Under the pieces are notes generated by a model. It was not told the origin of the DNA, did no database searches, and was given only the letters and a program-made list of their open reading frames with translations. DNA of 64,000 bases. Source: Candidatus Poseidoniales archaeon. Lineage in GTDB: Archaea > Thermoplasmatota > Poseidoniia > Poseidoniales > Poseidoniaceae. The stretch spans positions 66,795 to 130,794 of the forward strand of contig QQSK01000002.1 in the NCBI GenBank assembly GCA_003602415.1. The letters run 5' to 3'. Positions 35,559 through 44,192 of the stretch are shown here, piece after piece (the stretch's first letter is position 1; the number at the start of each line of letters is the position of its first letter). The translations under genes and the position numbers were made by a program.

Positions 35559-37004
35559 ATGGTTATGGTAGTAGCCACGAGGCAATCAGGAGACCATTTT
35601 TCTAACGGTAGAATGTTAGATGAAGATAAAATTACTAAGGCACTAAACAATGCTACTGCCCTTGGTGCTGAGTATGCTGAAATCCGACTGGTTAGTGAAA
35701 CCACTAACACAGCATCTCTCAAAGATGGTAAATTAGAGAGAGCGATTCCGGGCCAAGAAGTTGGAGTTACCATGCGAATATTAGCAGATGGGGCATGGGG
35801 TGTACACTCAACTAGCGATATTGCATCAATTATTCATCAGGTTGAGCCTACTTTCCGCTTGGCTAAGGCTGTCGCTGCTAGACGTTCACCTTCTCAAACT
35901 GCGGTAGGATTAGCAGAGGTTCCAATTATCGAAGACGAATTGCATTGGAAGAGTCTGAAGGATGTTAGAGATACCGATTTGGATAAGAGAATCGAATTGA
36001 TGCTAGCGATTGATAATGAAGCAAAAGATGATGACCGAATCGTCTCAACATCTACTGGTTGGTCGGATGAACATATCCATACCGAATTGATGACAACTGA
36101 AGGAATGAATCGTGTATGGTCCTTCCAAAGAAGTCTGATCAATGGGATGGTTACCGCTAGAGACGGAGGAGATGTAGTCTCCTATAGAATGAGACACGGA
36201 GGCGAAGGTGGCCTTGAATTAATCGAAGCATGCGACCTAGGAGAAATGGGCAGAAATGCTAGAACTTCAGTTCTAAGATTATTAGGTGCTGAAAGAGCTC
36301 CATCTGGCAGAATGCCATTGGTCGCTGACAGAGACCTTACTGGAGTTTACATCCATGAAGCATTAGGTCATCCTTGTGAGGCGGATTTGGTTGCAGCAGG
36401 AGATTCGTGCTTAGAGGGGCGTTTGGGGCAACTAATCGGCTCCGAGATCTGTACTGTGGTTGATGACCCTACAATGAGAGGAGGATACGGATGTTATCCA
36501 ATTGATGATGAAGGGGTTGATACTAGACCAAAGAACCTCATTGTCAATGGAGTACTAACCGAGTATCTAAATCACAGAGAGACCGCTCATCGTTATGATT
36601 TGGAGCCTAATGGGGGCGCTAGAGCACAAGATGGATTACATCATCCACTTGTCCGGATGTCAAACACCGTTATTCAAGGCGGGTCTCACAGGGACCTAGA
36701 TGAATTGATTGAAGATATTGATTTTGGAATCTATGCCTGTGGTAGCAGAGGAGGTCAAGTCGACACTGGAAGAGGTTCTTTCCAATTTGCTGCTCAAGAG
36801 GCTTGGATAATCGAAAACGGTTCTTTGGCTAGACCTGTTAAGGATGTAAGCGTATCAGGAATGACTCTACAGATCTTGAAAGATGTTGACGGATTAACCC
36901 GTGATGCGCATTTAGCGGCTCCAGGTTTTTGTGGAAAAGGTCAAACTGTACCAGTAGGTGATGGAGGACCATTAATGAGAATCCGTGAAGCTTTGGTGGG
37001 ATGA
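35559..37004 (+). CDS. tldD: TldD-family metalloprotease
   Basis: IHEALGHPCEADLV zinc motif; VDTGRGSFQFAAQEAWIIENG. Confidence 0.9.
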   Translation: MVMVVATRQSGDHFSNGRMLDEDKITKALNNATALGAEYAEIRLVSETTNTASLKDGKLERAIPGQEVGVTMRILADGAWGVHSTSDIASIIHQVEPTFRLAKAVAARRSPSQTAVGLAEVPIIEDELHWKSLKDVRDTDLDKRIELMLAIDNEAKDDDRIVSTSTGWSDEHIHTELMTTEGMNRVWSFQRSLINGMVTARDGGDVVSYRMRHGGEGGLELIEACDLGEMGRNARTSVLRLLGAERAPSGRMPLVADRDLTGVYIHEALGHPCEADLVAAGDSCLEGRLGQLIGSEICTVVDDPTMRGGYGCYPIDDEGVDTRPKNLIVNGVLTEYLNHRETAHRYDLEPNGGARAQDGLHHPLVRMSNTVIQGGSHRDLDELIEDIDFGIYACGSRGGQVDTGRGSFQFAAQEAWIIENGSLARPVKDVSVSGMTLQILKDVDGLTRDAHLAAPGFCGKGQTVPVGDGGPLMRIREALVG

Positions 37005-38407
37005 TTATGATTCCAGATGATGCTGCAGAACGTCTTATGGATTCGGCACAGTTCATAGGAAAATCATGCGAAAAATTAGGCATCCAACAATGGGAAGTTT
37101 TTGCTTCTCAAGGATATGGGCACTCTCTAGATATCGAGGCTGGAAAGATCTCGATGGCATCTGGTGGAGGAGAAGGAGGATTTGGTATCAGAGTTGTAGA
37201 AGATGGCCGATATGGTTTCGCCCATCTAGTCGATACAAATTCAGCAGATAGAGCCATTCAAGAAGCAATTGATATCGCTAGGAAATCTCCATCTATCAAA
37301 GGATTTGAATTACCAGGTAATCAGAATGCTACAAAGGTTGGAGGAATGAAAGATAAATCAATTCTTGACATGGGGCCAGAAGACCTTCTAGAGCAAGGTG
37401 ACCAGGTGCTTACTAGAGTCTCTGAGTTGGATTCAAGGGCCGTTGCAGTAGGCGGAGGTATTGGAATAGGTGCTGGTGCTGGGGCAATCCTTACCAGTTC
37501 AGGAATCGAAGACTCAGGGATTTACACATCACATGGAATTGGAATACATGTTTCAATCGATGAAGATGAACACTTAACTTCATCATACGAGGGTGAATCC
37601 TCTCGCTCTAAATTGAAGGATTTGACTGCAAGTGTTGACAAAGCGGTTCACTGGTCACAAGTTACCAGAAACAAAATCGACGGTGGAGAGACTGAAGATT
37701 GCCCTATTTTGATGACATCTGATGGTTTTTCGCCACTGTTTTCTGTTGTAGTTCCATCTGCAATTAAAGGTGATAGATTGGCGAGAGGTGAATCTTTCTG
37801 GTCAGGTAAAATGGGCCAAACTGTGATGGCAAATCACCTTTCTCTAGTCGACGATGGCCTCATGGAAGGAGGAATGTCATCCGGTTCCAGAGATGGCGAA
37901 GGTGTTCCTTCAAGAACTCAAACATTGGTTGAAAATGGCCGCCTCAGTGGCCAATTATGGTCTAGTAGAGATGCTGCCAAATTGGTATCAGAAGGAAAGG
38001 TCGATTCCGCACAATCCACTGGCTCTGCTTCTAGAGGAGGACACACCTCTCCACCTGTGTGTGGTTGTAGCGACCTAATACTAAGTTCATCAGCCAAAAC
38101 ATTGACTCGGGATAGGTTGATCGAGGAAATGGATAGAGGATATATTGTTCATAGTGTGATGGGCGCACATACTGCTAACCCTACCAGTGGCGACTTCTCG
38201 GTAACGACCTCGACCATTCTTCGTGTGGAAGGTGGAGAAGTGATAGGAGCACTATCACAAGCAGGCCTCTCGGGAAATATGGCTAAAGCATTGAATGGTA
38301 GAGTCACTTTGGGAGATTCTCTAAAACGCAAGGGTTCATACAGTACCGGCTCAATGCATGTCCCAGATGTTCTATTAATGGATGGACTGAGGATAAACCC
38401 TGCATAA
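37001..38407 (+). CDS. TldE/PmbA-family protein
   Basis: Homologous architecture, 4-bp overlap with tldD; GDFSVTTSTILRVEGGEV, KGSYSTGSMHVPDVLL. Confidence 0.85.
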   Translation: MIMIPDDAAERLMDSAQFIGKSCEKLGIQQWEVFASQGYGHSLDIEAGKISMASGGGEGGFGIRVVEDGRYGFAHLVDTNSADRAIQEAIDIARKSPSIKGFELPGNQNATKVGGMKDKSILDMGPEDLLEQGDQVLTRVSELDSRAVAVGGGIGIGAGAGAILTSSGIEDSGIYTSHGIGIHVSIDEDEHLTSSYEGESSRSKLKDLTASVDKAVHWSQVTRNKIDGGETEDCPILMTSDGFSPLFSVVVPSAIKGDRLARGESFWSGKMGQTVMANHLSLVDDGLMEGGMSSGSRDGEGVPSRTQTLVENGRLSGQLWSSRDAAKLVSEGKVDSAQSTGSASRGGHTSPPVCGCSDLILSSSAKTLTRDRLIEEMDRGYIVHSVMGAHTANPTSGDFSVTTSTILRVEGGEVIGALSQAGLSGNMAKALNGRVTLGDSLKRKGSYSTGSMHVPDVLLMDGLRINPA

Positions 38408-38432
38408 TGGCTTCACTTTCACATTGAAGCCA
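38408..38432 (+). terminator. Inverted repeat TGGCTTCA-N9-TGAAGCCA directly after the tldE stop
   Basis: Perfect 8-bp arms starting 1 nt after the stop codon. Confidence 0.4.
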
Positions 38433-38482
38433 AATCTGGCAGACATCTTCATGAACCGTCTCCAACGAACATTGAACTCCAC

Positions 38483-38490
38483 GGAGGTGA
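38483..38490 (+). promoter_or_regulatory. Perfect Shine-Dalgarno GGAGGTGA
   Basis: 6 nt upstream of the GTG of the short ORF, same spacing as at gyrA. Confidence 0.55.
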
Positions 38491-38496
38491 AAGGGA

Positions 38497-38595
38497 GTGT
38501 CCAATAAACTCAACCAGCCAGCACGAAGCCCAAACACCCGTCCTACGACGGGCCAGAAAATAGAATCGGACCGTCGAGGTGCTTGGCATGTCTGA
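38497..38595 (+). CDS. Candidate 32-aa small protein MSNKLNQPARSPNTRPTTGQKIESDRRGAWHV
   Basis: GTG start with perfect SD; stop TGA overlaps the RPA ATG region (ATGTCTGA). Confidence 0.4.
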   Translation: MSNKLNQPARSPNTRPTTGQKIESDRRGAWHV

Positions 38596-40282
38596 TTACG
38601 AAGCACATGTATCTGAGGTTCTGAAACAAGTTCCTGAAGCCGATGCTGAAAAGGTCAGAGAAGCCTTTGCTAGATATGAGAAAGATTTCCTCATACCACC
38701 TGAAGATGCAATGCGTTCTGTATTGCGCCGTTTCCAATCAGATACTGGCGCTCCAGCTCCTGCAAACCAATCTCAACAATCACAAAGACAATCAATTCCA
38801 ATTAAGAAGGTAGAGAAACTTTCTGACCTTTCTTCTGATGATCGTAATGTCGAAATTGAGGTTGAAATCGTAACCCACAACCCTCGTACTACAATGGTAA
38901 GAGGAGAAGAAAAAATTGTCCCTTACGGATTACTGGAAGACCAACCTTGGAATGAGGGAGGGACCAGGACTAGATGGGAATTCAAGGATTGGGGCAACCA
39001 CCAAAATATAGCACCAGGAGCAGTAGTTCGATTAGAGGGAGTTTCAGTAAACGAATATCAGGGACGCATGAGTCTTAACATAAATCAATCGAGTAGGGTT
39101 GTAGTTCTTAGAGAAGGAGTTCGAACTGTTTCAACACCAGGTGAACCTGTTGAGATTAATACAATCAAACATGAGGGTTCTGCCACAGTAGTTGGAAGGC
39201 TATTAGCAAGTAGAAAGGACGTAATTCATCGCAAAGATGGTTCCGGTTCTATAGACATAGTTAGAGGGAGAATCGCAGACGAGACTGGTGCAATTGGATT
39301 CCTATCTTGGGAATCATTTGATCATGAAATCGGTTCTTTGTTGAAGATAGAAAATGCTCAAATTAGAGTATTCAGAGATACACCAGAAATAAACATCGGA
39401 ACTTCAACAAAAATAGAAATCTTCCACGACTCGAACTTTGCTTCTGCTGACGACTTAGTAGCCCGTTCAGTTAGCCGAATTGAAGACCTGAGAGACGGTT
39501 CTAGAGATGTTGAAATAATCGTTGAAATTCAAAAGATGATTAGAAGAGATTTCCAAGGAAAAGATGGAGAACAGAAGAGTGTTTGGTCTGGAGATATTGC
39601 AGACCCTACCGGTAAATGTCGCTGTTCGATCTGGTCAGAACCGCCATTTGACTTTGAAGCAACGCCTGTAGTCGTTAGATTGCGAGGGGTTAGAGTCAGA
39701 GCATGGCAAGGCATTCCTGACATCACAATCGATGATGTTTCGCAAATTGAAGTGCTAGCTGCTGCTCCATGGGGAGATGATGTCGACCTTGCTAACAACG
39801 TTGTAGATGTTGACTTATCCGATTTGACATCTGGGGCGAGTCGTGTAGGAATCTCAACAACTGGCCATATTATCTCAATAAGAGAAGATTCAGGAATAAT
39901 TTCTAGATGTCCCGAATGTAGACGTGTACTAAGAGATGGCGAATGTGCAACTCACGGCTCACAGGATGGAGAAATGGATGTTAGATTGAGAATGGTTCTA
40001 GACGATGGAAATTCTACAATCTCTCTAATTGTTAACAAGGCTGCGTCAGAATCTCTAATTCAGATGGACCAAGAGTCAATATCGAAAGATATCGCAGAAA
40101 ATGGCACCATGTCATTCGTTCAAAGTCTCAGAGAAAGGCTGTTGGGAAGACAATTGAAGGCCTCTGGAAGAACTATCGTCGACGAGCAGGGAGCAATGCT
40201 GCTTTCAGACAGTGTCGAATTGATTGAAATCGATTCAGTCCTTGTTGCGGCTGAGTTAAGAGCAAAGTGGGGGGTGGTTTGA
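38588..40282 (+). CDS. Replication protein A (RPA)-like ssDNA-binding protein, multi-OB with zinc finger
   Basis: Repeated OB-like blocks (VEIEVEIVTHN, VEIIVEIQKM), ARVGIST..., zinc motif CPECRRVLRDGECATHG; downstream RPAP gene. Confidence 0.82.
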   Translation: MSDYEAHVSEVLKQVPEADAEKVREAFARYEKDFLIPPEDAMRSVLRRFQSDTGAPAPANQSQQSQRQSIPIKKVEKLSDLSSDDRNVEIEVEIVTHNPRTTMVRGEEKIVPYGLLEDQPWNEGGTRTRWEFKDWGNHQNIAPGAVVRLEGVSVNEYQGRMSLNINQSSRVVVLREGVRTVSTPGEPVEINTIKHEGSATVVGRLLASRKDVIHRKDGSGSIDIVRGRIADETGAIGFLSWESFDHEIGSLLKIENAQIRVFRDTPEINIGTSTKIEIFHDSNFASADDLVARSVSRIEDLRDGSRDVEIIVEIQKMIRRDFQGKDGEQKSVWSGDIADPTGKCRCSIWSEPPFDFEATPVVVRLRGVRVRAWQGIPDITIDDVSQIEVLAAAPWGDDVDLANNVVDVDLSDLTSGASRVGISTTGHIISIREDSGIISRCPECRRVLRDGECATHGSQDGEMDVRLRMVLDDGNSTISLIVNKAASESLIQMDQESISKDIAENGTMSFVQSLRERLLGRQLKASGRTIVDEQGAMLLSDSVELIEIDSVLVAAELRAKWGVV

Positions 40283-41223
40283 TGCAACCTGCAAGAAGAG
40301 CACGTAGACAACCTGCATGGCACATGTTAGCATCTGAATTCGGAGATTCTACACTGCATCAACAAGGTTCAGGAGAATTCGATCCATTGTTTGTCATCTC
40401 CAAACTTGGTGCTAAAGTAAATCGAATCATTGTTGCAGGACTTTTGGAAAGATTGGAACCTAGAGAAACCGCAAATGGTGCAACGATTTGGCAAGGCCAA
40501 TTAAGGGACCCTTCTGGATTGCACTATTTCTCTGTTGGAGATTATGCTCCAGAATCAATGCGTGAATTAACCGTTCAACTATCATCAAGAATCGATGATG
40601 GAGAAACTATTATGCTGATTATGACTGCTAAAGCAAGATACTATCAAAACGAAGAAGGCGCAGTTTACACTAGTTTGCGTCCAGAAGAAGCTGCAGTAAT
40701 CACAAGGTCGACTTATCGTGAGTGGCTTGTTAAAGCAGCAGACGGAATGCTGCAACGTATTAGTCTGCATGAAAAGGCATCATCACTTGAAAAGAATACT
40801 GATTCATTCATTGGTGCTGGAATCCAGGAAAACATGATTGAAGGATTGTTACTAGCAAATGAGCACTATGGAGAAATTGATTTGGAATCATATCGCTTGA
40901 GCATTATGCAAACATTGGATATTGCCGAAGACAAGATGCCATCGGCAGTTACTCCTACACCTCCTTCACAATCTAGTCTAGATATTGGTGAAGAACAGGA
41001 TGTTGACTCTTCAAATGGTAGTGAAGAAGTAGACCTAAAGGGAGTTATGTTGGACTTAATTCAAAGGCTTGATCAGGGAGAAGGGGTTGATTTTGATACT
41101 CTGCTTTCAAATGCAGCAGCAAGAGGACATGACCGCGATAATGCTGAATCATGCCTTGATGACCTTTCTGAAGATGGCACCATCCATGAACCGAGATTTG
41201 GATGGTTCAAGATAACTGTCTGA
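40282..41223 (+). CDS. RPA-associated protein (COG3390-like)
   Basis: RQPAWHMLASEF...NRIIVAGLLERLEPRE...WQGQLRDPSGLHYFSVGDYAPE, overlaps the RPA stop (TGATG). Confidence 0.75.
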   Translation: MQPARRARRQPAWHMLASEFGDSTLHQQGSGEFDPLFVISKLGAKVNRIIVAGLLERLEPRETANGATIWQGQLRDPSGLHYFSVGDYAPESMRELTVQLSSRIDDGETIMLIMTAKARYYQNEEGAVYTSLRPEEAAVITRSTYREWLVKAADGMLQRISLHEKASSLEKNTDSFIGAGIQENMIEGLLLANEHYGEIDLESYRLSIMQTLDIAEDKMPSAVTPTPPSQSSLDIGEEQDVDSSNGSEEVDLKGVMLDLIQRLDQGEGVDFDTLLSNAAARGHDRDNAESCLDDLSEDGTIHEPRFGWFKITV

Positions 41224-41283
41224 GCTTTTTTCTCCAACAGGTTCAAGTCCCATTCGCGCTCTCATCAATTCACAGGTGAGAGT

Positions 41284-41637
41284 ATGGCGGGAACTGATTT
41301 CTTTATTCGCCCAGCAAGTGGGACTTCGAGTGCTGACTGGCTAAGGCTTCCAAATGCGGACATTAGCGTGGTAATTACTAGAAGAATTACCCGAACTGTA
41401 CTTCACGGTGGAGAAGGCGATGATTTGGTTGACGAAGGTGCCGAATCAGCAGTTTACACCGTTAGAGGAGAAATGGATTACGAAGATTACAAGAAAATCC
41501 TCAAGATGTTCAGAAGTGGACAGCCATACATCCACGACCCATTCGAAGAGAGAGATGTAAAAGCTGTTTTTGGAAAGATGGAGTATGATGGATCAGAGAA
41601 ATTATACACCTTTGAATTCATTGAAGATATACGATGA
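41284..41637 (+). CDS. Small protein of unknown function upstream of pilus genes
   Basis: 117-aa ORF with good SD (AGGTGA), in-line with pilus motor genes; beta-rich, weak tail/baseplate-protein flavour. Confidence 0.65.
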   Translation: MAGTDFFIRPASGTSSADWLRLPNADISVVITRRITRTVLHGGEGDDLVDEGAESAVYTVRGEMDYEDYKKILKMFRSGQPYIHDPFEERDVKAVFGKMEYDGSEKLYTFEFIEDIR

Positions 41638-41646
41638 GGTGAATAG

Positions 41647-42219
41647 ATGCGCTCCTTAGATGAATCTCGTGAGGTATTGTATGTCATCAGGACATTGGAT
41701 GTCTTAATGGGGTCTGGAGTCGGTCTAGAAGCTGCAATCCATTCAATCTCGCAAGGCGGTTATGGAATTATTTCCAAAGACTTTGCAGACTTGATGGAAA
41801 ATATCAACAAAGGCAGACCAATGGAAAAGGAATTACGAGGACTTCTAAAGAAGGCTGAAACCGACGGCTACAAGCGAGTAGTCAATACTATGCTCAACAA
41901 TGTAACCCAAAATACTGACATCATTGAAACTCTGCGTAAGCAAGGTGAAAGGATGGAAGAATCAAGGACTGAAAAAGTCAAGGATTACATCGAAGAATTA
42001 GGAGGAGTACCTGAAACTCTGCTTTCGATTGGAATGATTGGACCAATCATTCTAGCTATACTTGGAATTGCACCACAATTAATGGAAGGTGCTGAAGAGT
42101 TGTTCGGTTCAATGGACCAGGGAATCATTATGACTATTGTCAACGCTGGATTATTCCTTACATTGCTGGGTATGGCAATGATTGGCCTGAAGGCGCATAC
42201 TAAGGACCCGGGGTTGTGA
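41647..42219 (+). CDS. TadC/T2SSF-like pilus assembly membrane protein (first half)
   Basis: SGVGLEAAIHSIS...INKGRPMEKELRGLL...plus two C-terminal TM; SD GAGGTGA. Confidence 0.75.
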   Translation: MRSLDESREVLYVIRTLDVLMGSGVGLEAAIHSISQGGYGIISKDFADLMENINKGRPMEKELRGLLKKAETDGYKRVVNTMLNNVTQNTDIIETLRKQGERMEESRTEKVKDYIEELGGVPETLLSIGMIGPIILAILGIAPQLMEGAEELFGSMDQGIIMTIVNAGLFLTLLGMAMIGLKAHTKDPGL

Positions 42220-42953
42220 TTATGCTTTTCGGGATTTTAGAAATGTTCAGGAATGACCCTCTATTGCTTTTCATAATCACGCTGGGATTTGCATGTGCTA
42301 TTGGTGGAGTTCCTCCAATCATTGAAAGAAATAGGCGTAGAGGCATTGAAAATGATTTACCCGCCATGCTGGAAGCACTATCTGATTCATTAGGAGCAGG
42401 TTTGGGTCTTCAACAAGCAATGATGGCAGAAGCAGACAGAAATACCGGAGTATTGGGTAAATTGTTGAAAGAAACGCTCAGTGAAAGTCAAGTTTCATCA
42501 TTCGATGCAGCATTATCAAATTTTGCAACAAAGTCAAGATCACCTCAAGTTCAAAGGGTAATGCACTTGATTTCAACCGCTATAGAACAGGATGCTCCTT
42601 TACAAAACATTCTTGCAGATATGTCTAGAGATTATGAGAGACTAAATGATTTAATGAATCGAAGAGAATCAGATTTGATGGGCCGATCAATTTTGATTAT
42701 CATGTTCGTATCTGTTGGATTACCATTCCTAATCGCCTTCATCGTTGGATTGTTTGCTCCTAGAAATCAGGGGTTCCAATTAGATGATTTCAACTCTTCA
42801 TTCACAATGTTCTTCGGAGCAGCATCATTAGTTGCAATTGCAGTTAGTGGTAGAATGTTAGGTAGAATGAGGTCTGCACTTTGGTGGGCACCTCTTTGGA
42901 TGGCTGTTTCTATGACTATCTATCATGTTGGAGTTATGGTTATTGGAGGATGA
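42216..42953 (+). CDS. TadC/T2SSF-like pilus assembly membrane protein (second half)
   Basis: LPAMLEALSDSLGAGLGLQQAMMAEADRN...DAPLQNILADMSRDYERL plus TM segments. Confidence 0.78.
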   Translation: MIMLFGILEMFRNDPLLLFIITLGFACAIGGVPPIIERNRRRGIENDLPAMLEALSDSLGAGLGLQQAMMAEADRNTGVLGKLLKETLSESQVSSFDAALSNFATKSRSPQVQRVMHLISTAIEQDAPLQNILADMSRDYERLNDLMNRRESDLMGRSILIIMFVSVGLPFLIAFIVGLFAPRNQGFQLDDFNSSFTMFFGAASLVAIAVSGRMLGRMRSALWWAPLWMAVSMTIYHVGVMVIGG

Positions 42954-42956
42954 AAT

Positions 42957-44192
42957 ATGGAACAAATACTAGAACAATACGGAAGAGTAACAATCTACAT
43001 GGAAGGAAATCACCCTTCTCCTATGTATCACGTAGATGGAGGAGTAGAGCCAAACCCCTATGGAAACCTTGCCGCCCTTCTTGAAGACGATAATCTGGAA
43101 GAAGTGATGTACAACGGTGGTGCACAGTGTGTTAAAGTTGCACATAGAGACCATGGAATGTGCAGAACAAATGTTTGGGTCGATGACCAACAGGGGCTTG
43201 AGATCTCCAAAAATATTGCAGCATTCACATCTGTACCTTTGGGTGACGGCCCAGGAATGGTCCCGATATTTGATGGACGACTACCAGATGGAAGCCGTGT
43301 AAATGGAACAATACCTCCGGTTTCTCCAGATGGCCCTACACTTACCATCCGTAAATTCCGAGAAGACCCACTGACCATGATTGACTTAATCAAATTTGGA
43401 ACTGTAAATGTAAGACTTGCAGCAATGATGTGGGTTTGGATTGAAGGATTGGACAGTAGACCTGCTAATTTCGTTATTGCAGGAGGAACTGGTTCCGGTA
43501 AAACAACCACATTGAATTGTTTGGGAATGTATATTCCATGGCATAAGCGATTACTAACAGTTGAAGATACCGCTGAATTGCAAGTTTACCACGACCACTG
43601 GTTGAGAATGGAAACACGCAGAGAAAGACCAGATGGCACCCCTGCTGTCGACATGAATGATTGTCTGAAGTCAAGTCTTCGTATGCGCCCAGATAGAATC
43701 ATTGTGGGAGAAGTTCGTTCTAGCGAAGCTGCAACTCTACTAACTGCAATGAATACTGGACACGATGGTTCATTCGGTTCTTTGCACGCAAATACAGCAA
43801 TGGAAACAATCACCAGAATGATTAATCCACCGATGAACGTACCTCCAATTATGCTAACAGGTCTTGATTTGATTATTATTCAAGCAAGATTGTACGTTAA
43901 TGGGAAAACTGCTAGGAAAATCACAGAAGTTGCTGAAATTGCAGGAATGGAAGGAGATAAACCTAGGCTGAACGCTATTTGGAAATACAATGCTGCTACA
44001 GATAAAATTGAAGAAACAGGAATCCCATCAAAGATGAGAGAGACCATCTGTACAGCCGCGGGAATTACCCCAGCCCAATTTGAGCAACATGTCAATCAAA
44101 GGGAGCAAATTTTGGAAGATCTTCTTCGTAGAGATATTAGAGATATTGAAACCGTGACTAAAGTCATACAAGGTTTCTATGCTACTCGTTAG
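42957..44192 (+). CDS. Type II/IV secretion ATPase (TadA/ArlI-like)
   Basis: TIRKFREDPLTMIDL...VIAGGTGSGKTTTLNCLG...TVEDTAELQ...SLRMRPDRIIVGEVRSSEA...GHDGSFGSLHAN. Confidence 0.92.
   Translation: MEQILEQYGRVTIYMEGNHPSPMYHVDGGVEPNPYGNLAALLEDDNLEEVMYNGGAQCVKVAHRDHGMCRTNVWVDDQQGLEISKNIAAFTSVPLGDGPGMVPIFDGRLPDGSRVNGTIPPVSPDGPTLTIRKFREDPLTMIDLIKFGTVNVRLAAMMWVWIEGLDSRPANFVIAGGTGSGKTTTLNCLGMYIPWHKRLLTVEDTAELQVYHDHWLRMETRRERPDGTPAVDMNDCLKSSLRMRPDRIIVGEVRSSEAATLLTAMNTGHDGSFGSLHANTAMETITRMINPPMNVPPIMLTGLDLIIIQARLYVNGKTARKITEVAEIAGMEGDKPRLNAIWKYNAATDKIEETGIPSKMRETICTAAGITPAQFEQHVNQREQILEDLLRRDIRDIETVTKVIQGFYATR

Noticed and set aside
41240-41250. GGTTCAAGTCC resembling a tRNA T-loop
   Set aside because: Only 16 nt after the RPAP stop codon; no acceptor, D or anticodon arms fit without running into coding sequence.
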